Positions 26,404 to 33,861 of a stretch of DNA of 40,012 bases are shown here, piece after piece (position 1 is the first letter of the stretch; the number at the start of each line of letters is the position of its first letter). The DNA comes from Bacillota bacterium (GTDB taxonomy: Bacteria > Bacillota > Clostridia > Acetivibrionales > DSM-1351). Location of the stretch: positions 1-40,012 of the forward strand of contig JAEWST010000098.1 of NCBI GenBank assembly GCA_023398105.1, in the 5' to 3' direction. The position numbers and the translations under genes were made by a program. The notes beneath the pieces are model-generated. The model had not been told where the DNA came from. It saw only the letters and a program-made list of their open reading frames with translations, and did not search any database.

Positions 26404-26431
26404 ATATAAAATGTGAAATCACATTTTATAT
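26404..26431. repeat. Perfect 13-bp palindrome with 2-nt centre
   Basis: ATATAAAATGTGA, two bases, then its exact complement. It is located directly beside repeat C and about 330 bp before the glucosyltransferase gene. It could be a protein-binding site or a tight hairpin. It lacks the 6-bp centre needed for a CRP site. Confidence 0.5.
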
Positions 26432-26758
26432 AGCCGCATATAGCGTTAGGGCTAAACCCGTAAATATTGTTCAATACAATTTTCAAGAGTTACTTGCTTC
26501 GTTATATTTTTTGCGGCAAAAATAACAAATTAATACTACTGTGTTAATATATGTAATTTGTTCTTTGTTTATAACGTAAGTTAGGCTTAATATTATTGAA
26601 GACAAAACATTTCTATTTGTAACTCGTACAATATAATGATAAAATAAATCGTTCTACTATCACTAATTTTAAACGTATTACTTATCACTTTACCGAAAAG
26701 TCAGTGTTGGAGTTGCTACGTTTTAATTTTCTAATTTTTAGGAGGCTTAAAGCTCAGA
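26432..26758 (+). other. Gene-free upstream region of the glucosyltransferase gene
   Basis: No coding sequence is seen. It contains a 9-bp inverted repeat, AACAAATTA/TAATTTGTT, a short TTTTTGC/GCAAAAA repeat and a TATAAT (26632-26637). The TATAAT may be the -10 of the downstream gene with a poor -35. The stretch ACTTGCTTCGTTATATTTT resembles the very first bases of the window. AGGAGG lies 13 bp before the ATG. Confidence 0.3.
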
Positions 26759-27916
26759 ATGAAAAATGTTATAATAATTTCTTCAAACTATACAGGTCAT
26801 GGTCATAAAAGTATCAGTGAAGCTCTGCAAGAACAATTCAGTCTGATTAAAGATGTTAACATAAATATTATAGATGGTTTTGATTTAGCTGGTAATATGG
26901 GCGTTCAAGTTGGGAAATCCTATGGCTTAGTCACACGAAATGCAAAAAAGCTTTGGAATTTAGCATGGAAATTTTCCAGTAAGAATCTTTCTATAATGCA
27001 TGAATTTATTGAATTATCAATTGAACATAATTTTTTAAAGCTCTTAAAGAAACTTAAACCAGATTTAATTATATGTGTTCACCCCATTTTCAACACACCA
27101 ATTATAAATATACTAAAGGAATTTAAAATTCATATTCCTTTTGTTACCTTTGTTGCTGATTTGATCAGTATCTCTCCACTATGGGCTGATAAACGAGCAA
27201 ACTGTATTATCTGTCCCACTGAAGAGGCAAAAGAAAGGTGTATGGGCTTTGGAGTTGCTGAAGACTCCATAAAAGTAATTGGTTTTCCTGTTAGATCAAG
27301 GTTTACAAAGCATATCACACAAATAGTTTCAAAGCCAGCCTATAGCTTGGATAGACCCCTAAAATGCTTAGTTATGAGTGGCGGAGAAGGTTCTGGGGAT
27401 ATGGGTGTAATTTCCAAGATTCTTTTAGACAATTTTAACTGCAATGTATGTATAATTTCAGGCAGGAATAAATCCTTGAAAGAAAAACTTGATAAAACAC
27501 TATCGCCACAATATCCTGATAGAATTAATATTATTGGATATACTTCTAACATTGAAGAGCATATGTTAAACTCTGATATAGCTTTTACCAGAGGAAGCCC
27601 AAATGTAATGATGGAGGCAGTTGCCTGCAATATTCCTCTTATTATAACAGGTGCATTGCCAGGCCAGGAACAGGAAAATCCTGATTTTGCTGAAAAAAAT
27701 AATATTGGTATAGTTTGTAAGGAATTTTCAAATCTATATGAGATAGTTTCTGAGCTATTAGCTGACAATGGGAAGAAATTACATGAAATTAAACAGGCAC
27801 AGCTACAGTATTTCGACCCTAACTCTGCTCAAAAAATTGCAGAGTATACTCTTAGCCTAATTAATAATAATGCATCAATATATCCTTCCGAAATTAGGCT
27901 TAGAAGGAAATTTTGA
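26759..27916 (+). CDS. MGDG synthase/UgtP-like diacylglycerol glycosyltransferase
   Basis: A 385-residue GT28-family glycosyltransferase. The N-terminal MGDG-synthase domain starts with IIISSNYTGHGHKSISEAL and contains PDLIICVHPIFNTPI and TFVADLISISPLW. The C-terminal UDP-sugar-binding domain shows LVMSGGEGSGDMGVI, IIGYTSNIEEHMLNSDIAFTRGSPNVMMEA and the loop PGQEQENP. These features match enzymes that add glucose or galactose from UDP-sugar to diacylglycerol at the inner face of the membrane, making glycolipid anchors. It has no signal peptide. It is monocistronic, ending at a clear hairpin terminator. The exact sugar and lipid acceptor are not readable. Confidence 0.87.
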   Translation: MKNVIIISSNYTGHGHKSISEALQEQFSLIKDVNINIIDGFDLAGNMGVQVGKSYGLVTRNAKKLWNLAWKFSSKNLSIMHEFIELSIEHNFLKLLKKLKPDLIICVHPIFNTPIINILKEFKIHIPFVTFVADLISISPLWADKRANCIICPTEEAKERCMGFGVAEDSIKVIGFPVRSRFTKHITQIVSKPAYSLDRPLKCLVMSGGEGSGDMGVISKILLDNFNCNVCIISGRNKSLKEKLDKTLSPQYPDRINIIGYTSNIEEHMLNSDIAFTRGSPNVMMEAVACNIPLIITGALPGQEQENPDFAEKNNIGIVCKEFSNLYEIVSELLADNGKKLHEIKQAQLQYFDPNSAQKIAEYTLSLINNNASIYPSEIRLRRKF

Positions 27917-27952
27917 AGTTTAGCAAAATAAAACTATAAAGCATCCTTAAAA

Positions 27953-27985
27953 CAGACCATACATAAATATGTTTGGTCTGCTTTT
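27953..27985 (+). terminator. Intrinsic terminator after the glycosyltransferase gene
   Basis: CAGACCA (27953-27959) pairs with TGGTCTG (27974-27980), and an inner ACAT/ATGT pair extends the stem across one mismatch. CTTTTAATT follows. Confidence 0.75.
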
Positions 27986-28060
27986 AATTATATGTTTTTT
28001 ATATAAATTTAATTTTTTTCATAAGTTAATTATCAATTCTCATAATTTAAATATCAATTA

Positions 28061-28423
28061 CTAAATATTTTGTAAAGCATCTTCAAATGTATTCACCATT
28101 AGCATTGATTCAAATCCAGGAATATCCCTTGATAATCTTTGAGTCTGCATTTTCCCTACAGAAGAAGCCTGTTGGACAATTATTTTTTTCTTAAAAGGGT
28201 CTTGTGCGTAGAGTTTCATTACACTTTTTAAATTCTCAGCTACATCTTGTGTCGATGTCTTTAAGCCTCTTCCATTAACAATCATGGTAAATTCCTTTGG
28301 GTCAAACTCTTTAGTTTTTGACTTATACTCATTGATAAATTCCTTACTCTCCTGTGCGGAGAAAAAACCCGAAGCACTAATTGTAAAAAGCTTTTTTGAT
28401 CTGTCAACTTCCATTTTGTACAC
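28061..28423 (-). CDS. Small STAS/SpoIIAA-like protein of unknown function
   Basis: A protein of about 120 residues with alternating beta-alpha pattern: KLFTISASGFFSAQESKEFI, FTMIVNGRGLKTSTQDV, KKIIVQQASSVGKMQTQRL, SMLMVNTFEDALQNI. The order of strands and helices resembles the STAS/SpoIIAA-like fold, but no family signature is certain. I chose GTG 28423, eight bases after GGAGG; ATG 28414 is an alternative, and the longer frame to 28462 would put the ribosome site inside the gene. It has no signal peptide or membrane span. It stands alone between the glycosyltransferase terminator and repeat D. Function is unknown. Confidence 0.6.
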   Translation of the reverse strand: MYKMEVDRSKKLFTISASGFFSAQESKEFINEYKSKTKEFDPKEFTMIVNGRGLKTSTQDVAENLKSVMKLYAQDPFKKKIIVQQASSVGKMQTQRLSRDIPGFESMLMVNTFEDALQNI

Positions 28424-28672
28424 CAAAAACACCTCCATGTAATAAATGTAATAATATATCAAAAAAAATATATTGTGTATATTATGACATATTTATTTAC
28501 CCATTTCAAGCATTTTATGTTTATTTTGAATTTATTTGTATATATTTAAGTTTATTTGTTTGAATTTTGTATATTTATGCACGATTCATATATTGCCATC
28601 CAGTATTATGTCGAATACACTCGTTTCTAAAGAAATCAATTACTGTTATCTCTATTTTCCATTACTCAACTT

Positions 28673-28829
28673 TGATAGATGAAAGGTACACAAACTTATC
28701 AATATAAAATTGGGTTAAAAAATAATTGCATGAATTAGTTAGTGAATCATTACTAATTCATGCAATTATTTTTGAAAACAAACTATTGATAATCTTGAAC
28801 ACCGATATCTTATGTGGGTAAGTTTAGTA
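28673..28829. repeat. Full copy (D) of a MITE-like intergenic hairpin repeat
   Basis: A 157-bp element whose ends are mutual inverted repeats of about 50 bp. The left end reads ACTCAACTTT then CAAACTTATCAATA. The complement of the right end reads ACTAAACTTACCCACAT then GGTGTTCAAGATTATCAATA. The centre is a perfect 22-bp palindrome (28718-28739 with 28752-28773) around a 12-nt loop, with A/T runs at both outer ends. No ORF is present. It fills most of the gap between the STAS-like gene and uraA and may also terminate uraA. The rest of 28424-28872 is AT-rich with no gene. Confidence 0.75.
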
Positions 28830-28872
28830 AATTGCTTATATACCAGTAAAATTAATCTTGTTAATCTACTTA

Positions 28873-30252
28873 TTATTCAACATCATTTGTTAGCTTTAGT
28901 TTTTCAAGCACGTAGAATATTAAGCTAAGTGCCATTCCAGCCAAAGTAGCTAAAACCATTCCTTTAAGCTCAACGTCATCTCCAACTTTTACAGATATTC
29001 CGCTTATACCAGTAACAAAAACAAGTGCTGTAAGAACAAGATTTTTTGCTTTGCTGTAATCAATTTTCGATTCAACAATCATTCTGATACCTGAAGCAGC
29101 AATTGTACCAAAGAGCAGCAAACTAACTCCCCCCATAACTGCAGAAGGAATACTTGATATAACTCCTGATAATTTACCAAAAAAAGCTATTATTATAGAA
29201 ATAATACCTGCTCCGCCAATTACCCATACACTGTACACTCTAGTGATTGCCATTACTCCCATATTCTCTCCATAGGTAGTAGTAGGACATGAACCACAGA
29301 AGCCCGAAAGCATAGTTGACAGTCCATCTCCTAACAAGGATCTGTGTAGTCCTGGATCCTTGGTCAAATCCCTTCCTACTATATTGCTTGTGACAAACAA
29401 GTGACCAATATGCTCTGAGAGAACAACTAAAGCAGCAGGTGCCAATACTAATATTGCGTTGAATTTGAAGGAGGGCATTACAAAGTCAGGGATATTAATC
29501 CAATTAGCAGTTGATATTGCTGAATAATCAACATTTCCCATTATAGCAGAAAGACTATAGCCAGCTACTACTGCTAACAGAATAGGAATTACTGAAAGGA
29601 AACCTCTAAAGCAAAGATTGCCAATTATTAATATACCCAAAGTTACCAATGAGATTAATATATTTTCAAAATTAAAACCACCGTTTTTATCAGGAAGTAA
29701 TCCTGCCATATCAGCAGCATTTCCTGCCAATTCCAATCCAATAAGAGCAACAATAGGACCCATTGCAGCTGGAGGAAGCACAACATCTAGCCAGCCTGTC
29801 CCCAGTTTACCAATAATAAACGCTACTATCACAAAAACCAAGCCGCAAATTATGTATCCGCCTAATGCCTGCTTAAAATTATCTACATAATTAGTTGAGC
29901 TTGTAATAATTGCAGCTGTAGGTGAAAGAAAAGCAAAGCTTGAGCCTAAAAATGCAGGAGCCTTTCCTTTACATAGAATCAAATAAAGCAATGTGCCAAT
30001 ACCATTGAGTAATAATACAAGTGCAGGGTCAATAACTTGAATACTGTTATATGTCGCCAATTGATCTGGGTTTAACTGTTCAAGGGTTAATTTTAGTTGT
30101 TTTAAATAATCGTTTTTTGCAAACCCGTTAAATAAAAACGGAACAAGCACAGATGCACTAAACATTGCAAACAAATGCTGAAAGCTAAGCGGCAATGCTT
30201 TTAGAAACGGAACTTTTTCTTCAACCTGAATAATAGGTCTAGCATTATTCAT
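28873..30252 (-). CDS. uraA: Uracil permease (NCS2 nucleobase:cation symporter)
   Basis: A 459-residue NCS2-family transporter with about 12-14 membrane segments. Family blocks include PLSFQHLFAMFSASVLVPFL near the N-terminus, PAFLGSSFAFLSP, LPPAAMGPIVALIGLELA, VLSEHIGHLFVTSNIVG (conserved Glu-His in the substrate site) and GLSTMLSGFCGSCPTTTYGENMG. The start is ATG 30252 behind GGAGGAG, not the in-frame TTG five codons earlier. Uptake of uracil fits the regulation seen in the leader, a PyrR-type attenuator. It follows murG on the same strand by 255 bp but has its own promoter, so it is probably an independent unit. Confidence 0.92.
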   Translation of the reverse strand: MNNARPIIQVEEKVPFLKALPLSFQHLFAMFSASVLVPFLFNGFAKNDYLKQLKLTLEQLNPDQLATYNSIQVIDPALVLLLNGIGTLLYLILCKGKAPAFLGSSFAFLSPTAAIITSSTNYVDNFKQALGGYIICGLVFVIVAFIIGKLGTGWLDVVLPPAAMGPIVALIGLELAGNAADMAGLLPDKNGGFNFENILISLVTLGILIIGNLCFRGFLSVIPILLAVVAGYSLSAIMGNVDYSAISTANWINIPDFVMPSFKFNAILVLAPAALVVLSEHIGHLFVTSNIVGRDLTKDPGLHRSLLGDGLSTMLSGFCGSCPTTTYGENMGVMAITRVYSVWVIGGAGIISIIIAFFGKLSGVISSIPSAVMGGVSLLLFGTIAASGIRMIVESKIDYSKAKNLVLTALVFVTGISGISVKVGDDVELKGMVLATLAGMALSLIFYVLEKLKLTNDVE

Positions 30253-30280
30253 TATAATCTCCTCCAAATTTTTTTGTAAT

Positions 30281-30314
30281 AAAAAAACCTTACTGATTAT
30301 GGCACAGTAAGGTT
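30281..30314 (-). terminator. Attenuator terminator in the uraA leader
   Basis: On the minus strand AACCTTACTG (30305-30314 complement) pairs with CAGTAAGGTT (30286-30295 complement) around a 9-nt loop, followed by a run of seven U. It lies 29 bp before the uraA start. The 5' arm can instead pair with AGTAAGGGTT just after the PyrR site, which would form the antiterminator. Confidence 0.88.
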
Positions 30315-30363
30315 GGGTTTATTTAATTAAAATGTAGTAGTACTATCCCAAATATAACCCTTA

Positions 30364-30377
30364 CTAGCCTCTCTGGA
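30364..30377 (-). promoter_or_regulatory. PyrR-binding anti-antiterminator
   Basis: The minus-strand leader contains AGTCCAGAGAGGCT. This folds as AGUC/GGCU around the CAGAGA hexaloop, matching the conserved PyrR-binding loop of Bacillus pyr attenuators. With the overlapping antiterminator and terminator it forms a complete three-state leader. UMP-bound PyrR should stabilise this hairpin and stop transcription before uraA when pyrimidines are plentiful. Confidence 0.88.
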
Positions 30378-30406
30378 CTAATTTAAAAGTTTTTTTATTC
30401 GAGAGT

Positions 30407-30412
30407 ATTCTA
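30407..30412 (-). promoter_or_regulatory. Probable -10 box of the uraA leader transcript
   Basis: TGTGATAGAAT on the minus strand provides TAGAAT with a partial extended -10. A weak TAGACT -35 stands 17 bp upstream. Transcription would begin near 30400, about 22 nt before the PyrR site. Confidence 0.45.
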
Positions 30413-30506
30413 TCACATGTTTTATACAAAGTCTACAAATTATATATTATTTTAAATAAATATTTGTGCATCATTACCATATATTATATATATTTCTCTT
30501 ATTTAA

Positions 30507-31655
30507 CTATAGCCTATCATCATTAGGTATGTCTGTTTTTTTATACATTTTTTCTTTATTTGCATAAATATTCATAATTAATGAATAAATTTTGGAGGCA
30601 GAATCAACAATACGATTTTTTGTGGCACCTGATGCCATTTTCTTCAAAATACTTTCGTTAGAAATGAGGTTGCAAATTTGTGTATATAGAGCTTCTGCAT
30701 TTAATTCCTTCTCCAACATCACCACAGCTCCACCGTCTTTTTCCAATGAACGAGCATTGTGTTCCTGATGGTTTGCTGTAACATATGGTGAAGGAATAAG
30801 AATTGATGGTATTCCCATTGTCTGAAGCTCACTGATAGTAATAGCACCTGCCCTGCAAACCATCAAGTCGCTTGCGGCAAATACTTTATCAACGTCATAA
30901 ATATAAGGCACCACCTTAACTAGGCTTTTATACTTATCGTCTATTTTTATGCTGGAATTAATTGTTTCAAATTGCTGTTCACCCGTTGAAAATATTATGT
31001 TAAACTCACCTTTAAAGTAGTTGTTGAGCATTTCTGCGACTGTTTCATTTATTTTTTTTGCACCCCTGCTACCGCCCATTACAACTATTAAAGGCTTACT
31101 CTTAACTGTATCAAGCTTAGACATAGCATCAGTCTTATTTTTATTTAGCAACTCCTGCCTAACAGGGTTTCCTGTATGTACTAGCTTTTCAGTTTGCTTG
31201 AAATATTTCTCGGAGTCCTTAAAGCTTATTGCCACATAGTCTACATAACGAGCAAGAATCCTATTTGTTACACCAGGGAATGCATTGGATTCGTGTATCA
31301 AGGTAGGAATATTCTTTTTTGCCGCAACATACAAAACAGGCCCGCAGACATATCCTCCCGTGCCTATTACAACATCTGGTTTTATTCTGTTAATCAGCTT
31401 CGAAGCCTCAAAAAAACTCTGAACAAGCTCCTTTACAGCAACTACAGTATCAAAAGATATTTTTCTTCTAAATCCCCTGACAGTAATAGTCTCCAGCTTG
31501 TACCCTTCTCTTGGAACCAGCTTAGTTTCCAGTCCTTTCTGTGTTCCAACAAAAGTTATTTCTGAATTAGGTTCTTGCTCTCTTATATACTTCGCAATTG
31601 CCAGTCCTGGATTTATATGCCCCCCAGTTCCTCCTCCTGCAATTAAAACTTTCAA
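30507..31655 (-). CDS. murG: UDP-N-acetylglucosamine transferase MurG
   Basis: A 382-residue GT28 enzyme that adds GlcNAc from UDP-GlcNAc to lipid I, giving lipid II, at the inner membrane face. It has the N-terminal glycine-rich GGGTGGHINPGLAIA, then GTGGYVCGPVLYVA, HESNAFPGVTNR, the second glycine-rich region VVMGGSRGAKKINE, the CRAGAITISEL uracil-binding block and PYVTANHQEHNA. Length is slightly above the usual 355-370. It starts with TTG behind GAGGTG that overlaps the ftsW stop, 11 bp apart. It is the last cell-wall gene of the visible cluster; no murB or divIB follows. Confidence 0.96.
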   Translation of the reverse strand: MKVLIAGGGTGGHINPGLAIAKYIREQEPNSEITFVGTQKGLETKLVPREGYKLETITVRGFRRKISFDTVVAVKELVQSFFEASKLINRIKPDVVIGTGGYVCGPVLYVAAKKNIPTLIHESNAFPGVTNRILARYVDYVAISFKDSEKYFKQTEKLVHTGNPVRQELLNKNKTDAMSKLDTVKSKPLIVVMGGSRGAKKINETVAEMLNNYFKGEFNIIFSTGEQQFETINSSIKIDDKYKSLVKVVPYIYDVDKVFAASDLMVCRAGAITISELQTMGIPSILIPSPYVTANHQEHNARSLEKDGGAVVMLEKELNAEALYTQICNLISNESILKKMASGATKNRIVDSASKIYSLIMNIYANKEKMYKKTDIPNDDRL

Positions 31656-31666
31656 AATATATCACC

Positions 31667-32779
31667 TCATAGTCTTTCATAATTTGAGTATCTAGAAATA
31701 TTAAGCAGTATACCCACACCAAACATTAAAAACATCAGTGAAGTTCCTCCATAACTAAAGAACGGAAGTGAAATTCCTGTTGATGGTATAGAGTTTGTTA
31801 CAACTGCTACATTGAATAAAAACTGTATTCCAATTAATGATGTTATTCCTATTGCCATCAAGCTTCCAAAGGTATCAGGAGCATTCATCGCCACCTTGAT
31901 ACCTCTCCATATAAATACTAAAAACAGTAGCATTACAAATGCAGAGCCTACAAAGCCCAATTCCTCAGCTAGTACTGCAAATATATAATCATTATAAGGC
32001 TCAGGTATGTATAAATATTTCTGCATACTCTGTCCTAGCCCTCTGCCAAACAACCCGCCTGAACCAATAGCAAGAAGCGACTGTACTGTCTGCCAGCCTT
32101 CATCCATAGCATAGTCAAAGGGATTCAGCCAAGCTTTAACTCTGTCGAAGCGATATGGTGCAGCTAATATAGCTACAACTACTGCCGCAACACCTGGCAG
32201 TGCCATAGCCACAAAATGAGATATTTTGGCTCCAGCACAAAATAAAATAACACATGAAGTAATTACTATTATTAAGGTTCCACTAAGGTGTGGCTCAATC
32301 ACAACTAAGCCTGCAATAAATCCAATCAGCAATAAATATGGCAAAAGACCTTTTGTAAATGACTGTAAAACCTCTTTACGTTTTGACAAGCTAAAGGAAA
32401 GAAACATTATTAGTCCTATTTTAGCCATTTCAGAAGGCTGAAGTGACTGTCCTCCTATAAAAATCCATCTTTGAGCACCATTCAAATCTGTTCCCACTCC
32501 TGGAATTAGTACCAGTATAAGTAATCCAATTGATACCATAAGTATCAATGGTGATAATTTCCCCCACCTTTTATAGTCAAAATTCATTGCTACTATGAGT
32601 ACTACAATACTCAAAGCCATGTATTCCAATTGCGGAATTAATAAGTGAAATGAATTGCCTACTGTCTTTACTGAAAAATAATAGCTCGAACTAAACACCA
32701 TTATCGTGCCTAATGAAAGCAGTAAAATTACTGCTGCAAATATCCAAAAATCGAAAGGCTTTTTGTTTTTGTTCTTCAT
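31667..32779 (-). CDS. SEDS-family glycosyltransferase FtsW/SpoVE
   Basis: A 370-residue membrane protein with about ten hydrophobic segments. Signature stretches are IVFVDFKWW-like AMNFDYKRW, NGAQRWIFIGGQSLQPSEMAKIG, EPHLSGTLIIVITSC, the PEPYNDYIFAVLAEELGFVG loop, NSIPSTGISLPFFSYGGTS. SEDS proteins polymerise lipid II into glycan strands together with a class-B PBP, here most likely the SpoVD-type protein of the same cluster. In Bacillus this cluster position is held by spoVE (sporulation) while ftsW is elsewhere; from sequence alone either role, or both, is possible. ATG 32779 follows GGAGGAAATTA; a longer frame to 32815 is not supported. Confidence 0.93.
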   Translation of the reverse strand: MKNKNKKPFDFWIFAAVILLLSLGTIMVFSSSYYFSVKTVGNSFHLLIPQLEYMALSIVVLIVAMNFDYKRWGKLSPLILMVSIGLLILVLIPGVGTDLNGAQRWIFIGGQSLQPSEMAKIGLIMFLSFSLSKRKEVLQSFTKGLLPYLLLIGFIAGLVVIEPHLSGTLIIVITSCVILFCAGAKISHFVAMALPGVAAVVVAILAAPYRFDRVKAWLNPFDYAMDEGWQTVQSLLAIGSGGLFGRGLGQSMQKYLYIPEPYNDYIFAVLAEELGFVGSAFVMLLFLVFIWRGIKVAMNAPDTFGSLMAIGITSLIGIQFLFNVAVVTNSIPSTGISLPFFSYGGTSLMFLMFGVGILLNISRYSNYERL

Positions 32780-32852
32780 TAATTTCCTCCAGTATTTAGA
32801 TTGTAACCCGTACATATATTTTGATTATATGTAAATAGCTTTCCATTAATTC

Positions 32853-33839
32853 TTAAATGTTATTACCTACTCCTAGAATTACAAGGGATACAATAGACAG
32901 TATAACAGTTACAAATATAAAAACAGCAACTACCTTTGTTTCCTTCCAGCCCATCAATTCAAAATGGTGATGTAATGGAGCCATTTTAAATATACGCTTT
33001 CCAGTCAATTTGAAAGAGCCCACCTGTAAAATAACTGAAATAGCTTCAATTAAATATATGCCTCCAACAATTACTAGAATAAGCGGAATACGCATCATAA
33101 CTACAATAGCCGTTAATGCACCACCTAGTGCCAAGCTTCCTGTATCTCCCATAAAGACTTTTGCTGGATGGATATTAAACGCCAGAAACCCAAGACATCC
33201 TCCAGCAATAGCAGCAGAAAACACTTTAATATAGCCTAACTCAGAATTTGTCAGTGAATAGATTGTAAAGAATATTGCAACCACCAAAGTAACTCCAGCA
33301 CATAGACCATCTAACCCATCTGTAAGATTTACAGCATTAGAAAAGAAATACATGAAGGCTACTATGAACAGAAAGTATAACCACGGCTGAATAATAATAC
33401 TTGTAAAAGGTATTACAATTGATGTTCCTGCTTCTGTATACCTCATAACGTAAAACGCAAATACAACGCATACAATCAATTGCATAAACGTCTTTTGCCC
33501 TGCATATAGCCCATCTTTTCTCTTTTTGACTATCTTTATAAAGTCATCTACAAAACCAACTGCAGCAAAGCCTAATGTTGCAATTAAAATAGGTATTATT
33601 TGCGGATACCTTTGCGAATAATAAAGAGCTACTAATGTTATGGGTATTAAAAAAATTAAGCCTCCAATTGTTGGTGTCCCCATCTTTTTTAAATGAGTTT
33701 GAGGCCCATCATCTCTTACTGTCTGTCCAAATTTCAATCTTCTTAAAAATGGAATACAAATAGGCCCTGCAATAAGAGCCAATACAAACGTAGCCGCAAA
33801 GGCTATTATATGTTCAGATGTTAATGAAAAAGTAAGCAA
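32853..33839 (-). CDS. mraY: Phospho-N-acetylmuramoyl-pentapeptide transferase MraY
   Basis: A 328-residue, ten-helix membrane enzyme that transfers phospho-MurNAc-pentapeptide to undecaprenyl phosphate, making lipid I. Diagnostic motifs are the cytoplasmic DDGPQTHLKKMGTPTIGGL, the metal-binding aspartate pair in GFVDDFIK, NLTDGLDGLCAG, FMGDTGSLALGG and the C-terminal MAPLHHHFELMGW. It starts with TTG at 33839, eight bases behind AGGGGG. It follows murF by 22 bp and is followed directly by the SEDS gene; murD, which commonly lies between them, is absent. Confidence 0.96.
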   Translation of the reverse strand: MLTFSLTSEHIIAFAATFVLALIAGPICIPFLRRLKFGQTVRDDGPQTHLKKMGTPTIGGLIFLIPITLVALYYSQRYPQIIPILIATLGFAAVGFVDDFIKIVKKRKDGLYAGQKTFMQLIVCVVFAFYVMRYTEAGTSIVIPFTSIIIQPWLYFLFIVAFMYFFSNAVNLTDGLDGLCAGVTLVVAIFFTIYSLTNSELGYIKVFSAAIAGGCLGFLAFNIHPAKVFMGDTGSLALGGALTAIVVMMRIPLILVIVGGIYLIEAISVILQVGSFKLTGKRIFKMAPLHHHFELMGWKETKVVAVFIFVTVILSIVSLVILGVGNNI

Positions 33840-33861
33840 TACAATTTCCCCCTGTTTCTTA

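Noticed and set aside
26404..26431. CRP/FNR-type operator (TGTGA...TCACA)
   Set aside because: The half-sites are separated by only 2 bp instead of 6, so the helical spacing does not fit a CRP dimer.
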